DNA from: Blastocystis hominis
Lineage: Eukaryota > Sar > Bigyra > Opalinata > Blastocystidae
NCBI RefSeq assembly: GCF_000151665.1
Contig: NW_013171867.1
Span: forward strand, 560,946 to 624,945
Direction: 5' to 3'
DNA length: 64,000 nt
Part shown: positions 22,896 to 33,191 of the stretch, one piece after another
How positions within the stretch are numbered: position 1 is the first letter of the stretch
Layout of the letters: each line of letters starts with the position of its first letter
Notes under the pieces: generated by a model
Told to the model about the DNA's origin: nothing
The model's database searches: none
What the model saw: only the letters and a program-made list of their open reading frames with translations
Program-made: the position numbers and the translations under genes

Positions 22896-25800
22896 ATGAG
22901 TAATGTTGCTGCAGATAATAGATTGGCGTCTGAGGTTATTCAGATGCCACAAAAAGTGAATGACAACAATGAAAAGGAGAGGGGACTTTGCTGGAATTTT
23001 AACGTTGCAGATCAATTTCCTGTTTATTCTGTAAAAGAAGAAAATAATAGTTGTGTGGTTACTGTGGGACCACCACATAAAGACTATTCCATCAAAACAA
23101 CGATGGTAAATGGGAAGATGAACGGAGAATCGATTATACTATCAAGTAATGGCGTTAGAATAGCTACTTTAGTTTTTGATGATGGAATTGCGAATGGACC
23201 TTGTACCTTGTATGACACAACTGGTCTGCTATATTATAAGGGAAGGTTTGAAAATGGACTGCGACAAGGAAAAGGAAAAGAATATGACTGTGATGAAAAC
23301 CTCGTATTTGAAGGTTTCTACGAAAAAGGGAAAAGATTAGAGATCTATCCAGTGACAGAAATGAAAGGGTATTGGAAAGAAGTAGATAAACAGGGCAATG
23401 TAGTGAATATTGGAAAAAGGGATGATAATGGGAATCTTGACGGTATTTGCTACTTTTACAGTAATGGTGAAATCAGTCGAATCAGTAAATGGAAAGATGG
23501 AAAAGAAATTAGTTTGCTAAAAATATTTAACGGGGATTTAATGACTGAATATAAGGATGGCGTTAAAAGATTCCAAGGTGGATATATTAATGATCTTACA
23601 TTGGATTATCCTCGAAATGGAAGAGGCGAAGAATATGATAGAGATGGATTAGTATTATTGTTTAAGGGAACTTATTTGTGTGGAAAGCGCCATGGTAAGG
23701 GTATTGTGTACAGGAATAATATGATAAAAACGAAGAGAAAATACATTTGGGGGCATACAAAGTGTGGACTGTTTTTTAGCATTTTAGGAATAATGCTATT
23801 GATAGCATGTTCCTACTTTATAAACCTTTTAGCAGGAATCTCCGTATTATCTTTTATTTGTTTCGTATTATTCACTCAATGGAGTTGTTCAAAGGTTTTG
23901 AGGAACAAGAAAAATAGTGTCAGATACTTCGAGTACGTGGCAAAACAAAAATGTCAAACAGATTCTGTATACACTAAGAACAAATGCAAGATGTGTTTTA
24001 AGACGGTTTTTCAAACTATATTCGTCAATATTTACTTATCGTTTATTATTATTTTACTCTTGATTATTTTATCCTCAACAGCTTTGTATGTATTTGTTGG
24101 ACCTCGAGATTTGAAATACAAGCAAACATCGTATTATGTTGATTCCAATAGATTTAACTATTTACTAAAGTTCCAAATATCCAATCGCCCGTATTTAACT
24201 ATTATTGAAATTGGTAATAACAGTTGTTCTACTGTACACGATTTTACTCTCAAAGGATTAGAAGCTTTAGGCACGTTAAGGATTGGAGACAACTCATTTA
24301 CCAAATATGATTATCAATATTATAACGGTAATTCAAAATCATTCCACATTGTCAATTGTGGTAAATTAGAATTAATCGAAATTGGTCAATATAGTTTTAG
24401 TGATTTTGCAGGACAATTTGAATTGAGGAATCTACCATCATTGAAGTCTATTCGTATTGGTATTGTTGGTAAAGGTTCATTAAATTTTTACTATTCTGAT
24501 ATGATTATTGAAAGTATGATTATACTGTTCATTATAATGAATTTTAGATCTTCCGAAACTCGAATCGATACAATTAGGTGATTATTCATTTGGTTGGTCC
24601 AATACTATGAAATTCGAAAGTATAATAAACAAATATTGATAATACTAATAATGATATAGATTTACCTCAATTATCATCAATTCGATTAGGATATTATTCA
24701 TTATTTGGTAAATGGGGATACAAATCATGTTCATTATCAATGAAAAGTATTGGATTATCTAAATGAATGAATGAATCTAACTCATAGATCTTCCTAAATT
24801 GAAATCGATAACATCCGAAGGATATTCGTTATGGTCACCTCAAATAGTGAATATGGAAAGTATTGATATTGAAAATAGAATTGCTAATATAACTAGACAT
24901 TTCAAATTGTAAAACGGTCGAATTATCGGGTTCATTGGCATATGTATATAGAAAGAGTATTTTGAGTAAGAATCATACTGATAAATAATGACATAAGATG
25001 TTCATTCTTCATTATCATCAATCATCAAGTCTATTTATTACCCAATAGATTTTTCAGTATGCAGTTATTTATCGCCAATGGACCTATATTCCACTAAATT
25101 AAAAGTGTATGATGCTGTCTGTCAAAGATACATTAGTTTTATTTTTTGCCTTTCTGCTTTCATATCATTAGAAGAAATCGAAATTGGAAATGAGAACTTT
25201 CCATCATCAGAAAAGTTTATTCTGGATAGTTTACATCAATTGAAAAGTTTGAAAATTGGAGGAAATTCATTTACGAATCATGAAAACAGTTATGGATTCG
25301 ATTATACAAGATCATTTCACATATTGAATTGTGGTAAATTAGAATTAATCGCAATCGCTAGATATAGTTTTTCTGATTTTGCTGGAGAATTTGAATTGAA
25401 AAGTCTGCCTTCCCTGAAATCAATAGAGATGGGAGAATATGATAAATCTTCGAACTGCTTTTATGGCTCGTCTTTTATCATAAAAGGTATGGATGCTTTA
25501 CTTACAAACATCATAGATTTACCATCTTTGAAAACTATTCAGTTGGGATATGACGTATTTGCAGTACCGTCAGAGACTGTAATTCATAGTACATGTCAAG
25601 AATTCTTTTAAATACAGATTGCCCTAAACTGAAAACTATCACATTGGGTAAGTATTCTCTGAGAGGTGAAGATAGTTATTACTGCTCACTACAGTTAACG
25701 GGTAATATTGATTATGGTATTTCACATTTTAGACCTTCCGCGATTGAAAAAGCTTTCGTCAAGTGGTTATTCGTTTGATAATCCTCGTTCAGTTAGGATT

Positions 25801-25978
25801 CAAAGTACTGTTGATAAACTAATTTATCATAGATCTTCCGAGAGTTTATTCTGTTAGACTAAATACACTATTTTATCGCCCATTTAAACATGTTAATGAA
25901 ATCATTTTAGAAAGTATTAACGGGCATGATGGTAAATGAATAGACGTGGCAAACGCATTGGCGTCATACTTTTATTAA
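22896..25978 (+). CDS. MORN-LRR protein 1, membrane-anchored, double LRR block
   Basis: Function unknown. MORN-type repeats fill roughly residues 60-280 (YYKGRFENGLRQGKGKEY, LVFEGFYEKGKRL, LLFKGTYLCGKRHGKGIVY). Three membrane spans follow: CGLFFSILGIMLLIACSYFI, GISVLSFICFVLFTQ, and IYLSFIIILLLIILSSTALY. Then LRRs of the form LxxIxIGxxSF: TIIEIGNNS, LGTLRIGDNSF, LELIEIGQYSFSDFAGQFEL. After 24510 the repeats are one per exon, separated by phase-1 introns of 28-42 nt, each next exon opening with a dicot like ATCTTCC. A second copy of the whole LRR block (SLEEIEIGNENF, LKSLKIGGNSF, SFSDFAGEFELKSLPSL) then starts near 25020 and runs through its own one-repeat exons to TAA at 25976-25978. With MORN on one side and LRRs on the other side of the spans, a surface receptor or adhesion role is possible (inference). 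Confidence 0.7.
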
Positions 25979-26973
25979 TGAATATACTGTTGCCTATCTT
26001 TCTATTGCTGAGTCTACATATAGTGATATTAAGTGAAATCTATAGTAATTACTTTAATCTTTCTTTGTTCGTTTGTTGAAAGATGTAGTTTTCAAATCTA
26101 TTGTTTATGATTGATAACCTTTGTTTCTTTGATTACAATAAACAGTTATCAACAGTTATGGCATTCTAATTCCATTTGTCCTGGTATAAGAAGGTTTTCT
26201 GTCTATAAAGAGTATTATGTTGTATCATCGTAAATAATGGCAAGTCCCTTGTGTATAAATGAGTTGCAGATCTATTGACTATGCGTGTAATCTATATGTC
26301 GTGCCATAATTATGCTCCAGTACCTCAATTTACTCCGTTGATATGAAATAAGATGCCTTTAATAGAGTTACCATTTTCATATTAAAAACTCAATCCATTT
26401 GTGAAAATACGATAGCGAAAAATCTATACAGAAATTCATATTTTAATTTATAAACGCTCCTATTTTCTTCACCATTCTTGTTTTAGCAGTCATACATAGA
26501 ATAACAACCGTAATTAACGAGCTATTTTATCGAGAGATACCTACCTAGAGGTAGTTGTTATAACTAAGGCAAAAGCATATGATCTTTATCCATAGTAATC
26601 CTGTAACAGTTTTATATTGTTTTTTTCACAATCGTTTATAACGAGCATTGTTATAAGAGTGTTCATGAATATCGTATTATTTCTATTCAATACAATTAGA
26701 ATAGCTATATGATATGTATTATTACCCAGAAGAATCTGGACAAGCATACACATTCAGCGACGCAAATAAGAATATAAGCACTATCTAAACTCTTCCTTTT
26801 AGCAAGGCCGTGTATAATAATACATAAAGCAAGCACAACCATCGTGGATGCGAAATAGTTATTCTTTTGTGGTGAAATTTATTAAATAGACTATTTTTTG
26901 TTACTATACTTTAATAATGAGTTCTGGATGTATTACTTCACTTAATAATTGAAATGTAGCTATATTATCTCAT
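25979..26973. other. Intergenic, between MORN-LRR genes 1 and 2
   Basis: About 1 kb, AT-rich. A TTTGTTCGTTTGTTG string near 26070 could be the 3' signal of gene 1. Nothing else recognised. Confidence 0.45.
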
Positions 26974-28729
26974 TTGAAAGGAGCTGAGTATCTATTGGGT
27001 GGGTATATCACTTTGGGAGAACCTGAGGCCATAACTAAGAATGGCAAACAGTATACTATTCAGCGATATCAAGGAACTCACAAGAACGAATTCCTTTTAC
27101 GATCTCAAACTGGAGATGTGATTTTGTACGAAAACAACGTAAAAAAACAACAATGGAACGAGGACAAGAGTGGGAAGAAATTCGGGGAGTTTGTACGATA
27201 CAAGAATGGTCGAGTGGATTTCAGTCAGTTATTTCAGGATATCTTGGAAGCAAACAACTTCACCTGTATAGTTAATCAAAAGAAAGGTCTTCGAATGGAA
27301 AAATGGTCAGCCAAAACGGGACATTTGCTGTATCATGGAAAATTCAACGAAAAACGTCAAAAGGAAGGCTGGGGTATAGAATATGACGAAGAAAGCGGAA
27401 ATGTGGTTGTAGAAGGTATATGGAGCAAAGGGACATTGACAGAAGTGATTCGATGTTTCAATGGAGATACGATGACTGAATTGAAGCAAAACGGGGCAGA
27501 TAGTTTGGACCCAACAAAACGAATTCCGATCTATATGGGTGGATTTCGCTATGATAAAGACAATGAAGCGTTCATTCGTGAAGGTGTAGGATGTCTGATT
27601 GATGAAAAGACTGGAATCGCAACTCTAGAATGTGAATGGAAAGACGGAAAAATAGTGAGTGGAGTGAATCTGACTGATGGATACTTCTATTCTCTTCCTA
27701 AGCCTGTACTTCAAGTATCTTCCCCTCCTATGCCGAATAAAGAGCCAAAATCTGGTGCATTGCCTATTCCTCCTCTAAAAATCAATGTAAAACAGGAAAG
27801 CACTCTTAACAATATGAGTCTGCAAGTAACAGATTTGGTGATCGCTTCGAATTGTTGTAATACTGCCATTATTCTGGATCTAAGCAAGTATAAGGAACTC
27901 CGATCCGTTGATATTGGTTCTGATTGCTTTCGTTCAATCAAGACATTTCGCATTGATAATCTGAGTAATCTAAGAAGTTTAAAAATAGGAAGGAATTCGT
28001 TTACTCGCGTGAAAAGTACTGATGCGTTTACTGAAGAGATTTCCATTAATATATCCTTTTCATTCCGCATAACAAACTGTGAAAACCTGGAGTCAATAGA
28101 AATTGGAGAATACAGCTTTTTTGATTTTTCTGGGGAATTTGAGTTGATGAATCTCCCTAGCCTTCAATCTATAAAGCTGGGTGCTATTTGCAGTATGTCA
28201 AACAACTTTTACTTCTCTTCTTGTGTAATTCGATGTATCATTGTTTTTGTTATCTAAATCGACAGCACTTCCGAATCTCAAAACTATTGAATTTGGAGAT
28301 GGAACTTTTCACAACTCTCTTTCCACTATAATGGAAGGTATGCCGTTATTTTTCATGATATCATAAAAAAGATTTACCTTCGCTTGAGTCAATCATACTT
28401 GGTGAACGAGCTCTCTGGGGAAGATATAATAATAAATGTTTACTGATTATGCGAAGTACTGCACTGTAGTCAAGATGACGAGCAGATTTACCTTCCCTCA
28501 TAACCTTAGAGTCGAGAGGCGGTGCCTTTGTCAATCCGTGCAAAGTGATATTGGAGAGTAGTTTGAGAGATGCTTTGGGAATGTAGATATTATGGCCTTA
28601 CAGTCCGTAAAGCTCCCTGGCACTTATAATTATTTTCACAGTTTTAAAACACCTTTTTGTCGCTGTATAGATAAAATGCTGGAAAATATTGCTCCACTGG
28701 TAAGTATTCACATAGTTATTTACTCCTAA
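26974..28729 (+). CDS. MORN-LRR protein 2, start codon unclear
   Basis: Closely resembles member 4 (51748): KGAEYLLGGYITLGEPEAIT against KGSEFLLDSYITLGEAKEIT. MORN-type repeats include YHGKFNEKRQKEGWGIEYDE. LRRs follow after a Pro-rich linker: LRSVDIGSDCF, LRSLKIGRNSF, LESIEIGEYSFFDFSGEFEL, then one-repeat exons LPNLKTIEFGDGTF, LPSLESIILGERALW, LPSLITLESRGGAF joined by phase-1 introns of 29-34 nt; TAA at 28727. No membrane span seen. The frame has no ATG at the position where member 4 starts; the nearest in-frame ATG (26917) is followed by a TGA. So the start is a TTG, lies across an undetected intron, or has been lost. The inverted-repeat junction lies 174 bases downstream. Confidence 0.6.
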
Positions 28730-28902
28730 GTTGGCTATACTCATTTAAGTATAATTTGGAATAAGAATTCCTTTCACTTTGCTGTAACGTCATGCATTCT
28801 GCTTCTTTTGTTAATAACAATTTCTATAAAAGCAAATAGTATACATTGCATCTTAATAATTATATTTTGTATATGGAACTGTCTAAAACTATTACTGTTG
28901 AA

Positions 28903-29291
28903 CAATCCAAGCCGAATTCGTCTAGGAAGGAAAGAATTGTGTGTGTTGCGAGACGACTTAAGTCATATAACAAGAGAATCCATCAATAACCTCACTTCTC
29001 AAGACCACCACTTAGTTCAACAACTCGCAAAAACCATTCTTTCTCAACGTCACCTTATTCCTTCAGGACCTATTCTCCACTCACTTTCTCCTTTTCTACG
29101 TCTCTTTCCACTCCCCCACCTCGTTTCTCTTATTTGCTTCGATTTCACCCTAGTTACTTCTTTCAACATCCTCCGAGCAATCCATTATTGAAGAGAGTGG
29201 TTGTAAAGTCGTGTTTCCCGGGACTTTCAGCGAAGGCCGTTTTGTAACATATTATCCAAACACAAATCAAGTAGAGCTGTGCGATAACTAA
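28903..29291 (+). pseudogene. 3' fragment of POLE2
   Basis: Carries only the last coding part of POLE2, from NPSRIRLGRKELCVLRDDL through LVQQLAKTILSQRHLIPS, the same 31-nt intron, and the C-terminus ending in TAA at 29289-29291, plus the 3' motif. No POLE2 5' exons or promoter lie upstream; unrelated sequence and the end of MORN-LRR 2 are there instead. It has no frame damage visible, so the duplication looks recent. Confidence 0.9.
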
Positions 29292-29298
29292 TAATTGG

Positions 29299-29306
29299 TG
29301 TTTGTT
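29299..29306 (+). terminator. Poly(A)-signal motif behind the POLE2 fragment
   Basis: TGTTTGTT, mirror of 5176-5183. Confidence 0.6.
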
Positions 29307-29425
29307 GGAATGGCGAATAGTGTAAATTGAGAATGGTGGAAAGCGATGAAACGCCCAAATGATTCCCTATTTCTCCAGTTGGTGAATAAACTCAGAGATT
29401 CATTTCGTTCAAGGTAGAGAACAAA

Positions 29426-30414
29426 ATGTTCGGACGTTCCTTCTCTGGAATTCGTGGTGTAGGGGTTTGGTGACGTTTTGTGAGAGTCTAGGTTTCTAAA
29501 CTTGCCAGAAGTTTTGCGACTGAAGGTAGGGAATTTTGAGGTGGATTGAGTGCGTAGGCGAGCTTCCGTTCAAGAAGATCCTGGTAGCTAACCGTGGAGA
29601 GATTGCTTGCCGTGTGTTCAAGACCGCTAAGCGCATGGGTATCAAGACGGTGGCTGTGTACTCGGACGCTGATCGCAACGCCAAGCACGTGAAGATGGCT
29701 GATGAGGCTGTTTACATTGGTCCTTCTCCGTCTGCCCAGAGTTACTTGGTGGCTGATAAGATCGTTGAGGCTTGCCGTAAGACTGGAGCTGACGCTGTGC
29801 ACCCTGGTTATGGTTTCCTTTCTGAGAACTGGCGTTTCGCGGAGACTCTGGAGAAGGAGGGAATTATCTGGTGCGGTCCTGGCAAATATGCGATTGAGGC
29901 TATGGGAGATAAGATCGGTTCGAAGATCCTGGCCGTGAAGGCGAAGGTGAACACGATTCCTGGTTTCAACGGCGAAATCAACTCGGACGAGGAGGTTCTG
30001 CGCATTGCGAACGACATTGGTTACCCTGTGATGATCAAGGCGTCGGCCGGAGGCGGTGGCAAGGGAATGCGTATCGCTTGGAACGACAAGGAGGCGCTGT
30101 CTGGGTTCCACCTGTCGAAGCAGGAGGCGAAGTCTGCGTTCGGCGATGACCGCATGTTCATCGAGAAGTACATCGAGGAGCCGCGCCACATCGAGATCCA
30201 GGTGCTGGGCGACAAGTTCGGTAACTACTGCGCGTTCCCCGAACGCGAGTGCTCGATCCAGCGTCGCAACCAGAAGGTGATCGAGGAGTCTCCGTCGGTG
30301 CTGCTGGACGAGGAGACGCGCACGGCGATGGGCAAGCAGGCGTGCATGATGGCGAAGGCGGTGAACTACTGCTCCGCGGGCACGGTGGAGTTCCTGTGCG
30401 ACAAGCACAAGAAC

Positions 30415-30449
<35 letters not shown>

Positions 30450-31569
30450 GGAGCACCCGATCACGGAGATGGTGACGCGCGAGGATATCGTGGAGCAGAT
30501 GTTCTGGATCGCCGCGGGCCGCAAGCTGCCGGACCGTCTGATCAACTGGCCGCTGAAGCGGTACGCGCACGCGATCGAGGCGCGCGTGTACGCGGAGGAC
30601 CCGCGCCGGAACTTCCTGCCGTCGCTGGGTCTGCTGACGAAGTACATCGAGCCGCGCGGCGAGTTCGTGCGATGCGATTCGGGCATTCTGGACGGATCGC
30701 AGATCTCGATGTACTACGACCCGATGATCTGCAAGCTGGTGACGTGGGGCGACGACCGCGCGACGGCGATCAAGCGCATGGACGAGGCTCTGAACACGTA
30801 CATCATCCGCGGCCTGAACCACAACTCTGCGTTCCTGCAGGACGTGATCCGGTCGAAGCGCTTCGGCTCGGGGAAGATCACGACGAACTTCATCAAGGAG
30901 GAGTACCCCGACGGCTGGACGGGCTCGCACCTGACGGAGACGGAGGCGGAGCAGCTGATCGCGGCGACGATCGCGGTGCACCAGGAGCGTCTGGCGAAGG
31001 AGGCGACGAACGACCAGCAGATGGAGTCGTACGAGCCGGTGTGTGAGAAGGACCTGGTGGCGACGGTGGGCGAGAAGGAGTACAAGGTGCACATGGAGTT
31101 CGAGGGCGAGGCGATGACGCTGGAGATCGACGGAAAGAAGGTGAAGGTGGAGGACGCGGGTCTGGAGAGCGACCGTCCGATCGTGAGCGCGAAGGTGGAC
31201 GGCGTGGACGTGAAGGTGCAGTACTTCGAGCCCACCACCGAGGGATACAGCATGCAGTACTGCGGAGGAAACTTCGACGTGGTGCTCCGCAGCGCGCGCG
31301 CCCAGGAGCTGAGCAAGTTCATGATCCCCAAGGTGCAGCCCGACACCAGCAAGTTCCTCGCCTCCCCCATGGCCGGATCCCTCGTCAAGGTCCATGTCAA
31401 GGAGGGCGATCGCGTCGAGGCCGGACAGCCTCTCGCCGTCGTCGAGGCCATGAAGATGCAGAACGAGCTCTACGCGCAGAAGGCCTGCGTCGTCAAGAAG
31501 GTCTACTTCAAGCCCGGACAGAACCTCGCGCTCGACGATGTCATCATGGACTTTGATGTGTCCGCTTAA
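29426..31569 (+). CDS. PCCA: Propionyl-CoA carboxylase alpha subunit, organellar (copy 2)
   Basis: Second copy of the gene at 2913-5058, with the same two short introns (27 and 32 nt) behind the presequence MFGRSFSGIRGV and the same body, including GEIACRVFKTAK, ASAGGGGKGM and EAMKMQNEL. The 677-residue stretch after the second intron is identical in both copies as far as I can compare, while several codons differ silently (for example Pro CCC/CCT, Glu GAA/GAG-type changes). Upstream flank to the POLE2 fragment is also shared, so the promoter is duplicated and both copies may be expressed. Its 3' end differs: the NSUN6-like neighbour is absent and a single hybrid 3' motif follows. Confidence 0.93.
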
Positions 31570-31656
31570 GCGAACGAGCGAACAGGGAAGGAATAAAGAA
31601 GGAAAGAAGGTGTAGTCGTAGTAATAATCATCGTATAACAACAATATGAATACTGA

Positions 31657-31676
31657 AGTGTTTGTTGGAAAGAAAA
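31657..31676 (+). terminator. Hybrid poly(A)-signal string behind PCCA copy 2
   Basis: AGTGTTTGTTGGAAAGAAAA. Its left side continues as PCCA's flank and its right side as the flank beyond the NSUN6-like gene in the left arm, so it marks the junction where that gene is missing. Confidence 0.75.
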
Positions 31677-32248
31677 CCTTGTTGCATGATATGGGAGTTA
31701 GGAAAGATTGATTCTGATGTGGAACACGCAAAAGGATATCATTATGGAACCTTTGCTGGGAACATAGCGAATCTATCAAGAACTGTGGTATAATAAGGTA
31801 GTTTTATGTTTGTTGTGAAATATTACAAACAAAATGAACATGTGAGTGAGAAAATGGCTAAAAGTCTGGAAAGCCATATTCCCTGTCATGAAGAAGAGTT
31901 AGAGCTTAAGAAAACGCACGAATTGAAAAAAGAAGCAAGGTTGTGCAAACACTAACAAATCAAAGATTTTCTATGTGCATAATCGGCAAATACAGAATTG
32001 TTATATATTGGAAGGTAGTAAATGAGAAAAGAGTGAATGGAAATGGAAGTCATCGTTTTTTTGGTAATATTACCTATGCGGATAAATTCAAAATGACTAG
32101 TTATACATATCCATATATGTACTGGAAGAAGGTGCGAATTTGGTGATCGATTGTTTGGTAACCTAGACTTTTCATACATGTTGCAAATGATTCCCTATAT
32201 TCCCTATATTCATAAAATTCGAACATCTTTTGCTTTCCTATTTATTCC
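31677..32248. other. Intergenic, PCCA copy 2 to Hsp20 copy 2
   Basis: Mirror of about 853-1423 with small indels; no gene seen. Confidence 0.6.
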
Positions 32249-32267
32249 GGAATGTTCGATAGAATTC
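32249..32267 (+). promoter_or_regulatory. Heat-shock-element-like site upstream of right Hsp20
   Basis: GGAATGTTCGATAGAATTC, identical to the left-arm site, 74-92 bases before the ATG. Confidence 0.45.
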
Positions 32268-32340
32268 TGGATCTTTTGGAATCGTTTCCTAACTTTTCAT
32301 AATTTATTTATTTGATAGAACTAAGTTAGTGATAGTGATA

Positions 32341-32796
32341 ATGAGCATTATTTTCCGTGATCCTTTCTTTGATAACTTTGATGATCTCCTGGTTTCGACC
32401 TTCCCCAAGCAGCATGACTTGGATTCTTGGTTCGGTGATGGAATTCGTCGTGATGTGATTACTCCGTTCAGTGGATTTGGTCGAATGGACATGAAGGAGA
32501 ACGAGAAGGAGTATGAAATGAGTGTGGATCTGCCTGGAATGGACAAGAGTGAAATCAAGATGCATGTTGAAGATAATGGACTTGTGATTGAAGGAGAGAG
32601 AAAGAGCGAGAAGAAGGAAGAGAAGGACAAGTGCCATTTCTGTGAGCGCCACTTCGGTTCTTTCCATCGTGAAGTATCTCTTCCGAAGAATGCGAATGTG
32701 GATGGTATTAACGCGATGTATGAAAATGGAGTTCTGAAGGTAGTGATTCCCAAAAAGGAAGAAAGCGCCCAGAAGAAGCAGATTTGCGTGAACTAA
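32341..32796 (+). CDS. Small heat shock protein, Hsp20/alpha-crystallin family (copy 2)
   Basis: Encodes the same 151-residue protein as 305-760 (start MSIIFRDPFFD, alpha-crystallin core, GVLKVVIPK, end KKQICVN). Base differences noted (a His codon CAC/CAT and a Gly codon GGT/GGC) are silent. It shares the upstream heat-shock-element-like site and the downstream TGTTTGTT run. The two genes point away from each other across the inverted repeat. Confidence 0.93.
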   Translation: MSIIFRDPFFDNFDDLLVSTFPKQHDLDSWFGDGIRRDVITPFSGFGRMDMKENEKEYEMSVDLPGMDKSEIKMHVEDNGLVIEGERKSEKKEEKDKCHFCERHFGSFHREVSLPKNANVDGINAMYENGVLKVVIPKKEESAQKKQICVN

Positions 32797-32832
32797 GTGA
32801 CGTGATGTAATGTAATGTGATGTGATTTTGAT

Positions 32833-32845
32833 TGTTTGTTTGTTT
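32833..32845 (+). terminator. Poly(A)-signal motif of right Hsp20
   Basis: TGTTTGTTTGTTT, 36 bases past the stop, as in the left arm. Confidence 0.6.
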
Positions 32846-33191
32846 ATAAACTAACAAAAATGTGGTGTAAAAGATCGATGCTCTCTGTTGAAACTAAGCG
32901 CAATCATACATGGGTTGGACTGTTTCGATTCCTCTATAACACTTTAATTACAATGCTCTATGACACTTATATTCAGGAATATCCATACTTTACCAATCCT
33001 TCAATTCAAAACAACACAATACTCTCTACTGTTCACATAAATGGGTAAACTCCTTTTGAATCTTATACAACTACATCAATAAGATGCTAGTAATAATCGC
33101 AATCAATGTTTTTCCGACTCAATGTTCACACTTTTCTTTCATTTGAACTACTCCTTTATTTCTTTCGTATTCCCTATTACTAAGGAGCATA
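32846..33191. other. Intergenic; contains outer end of the visible repeat match
   Basis: The arm match can be followed to 33104. The last 90 bases before the helicase are single-copy within this window. No gene seen. Confidence 0.5.

Larger units (their letters stand above)
28903..33104. repeat. Right arm of large inverted repeat
   Basis: Inverted match of 1-5579 lacking the NSUN6-like segment. It begins inside a POLE2 coding exon and runs through PCCA and Hsp20 to at least 33104, where the left counterpart reaches the window edge. Confidence 0.95.
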
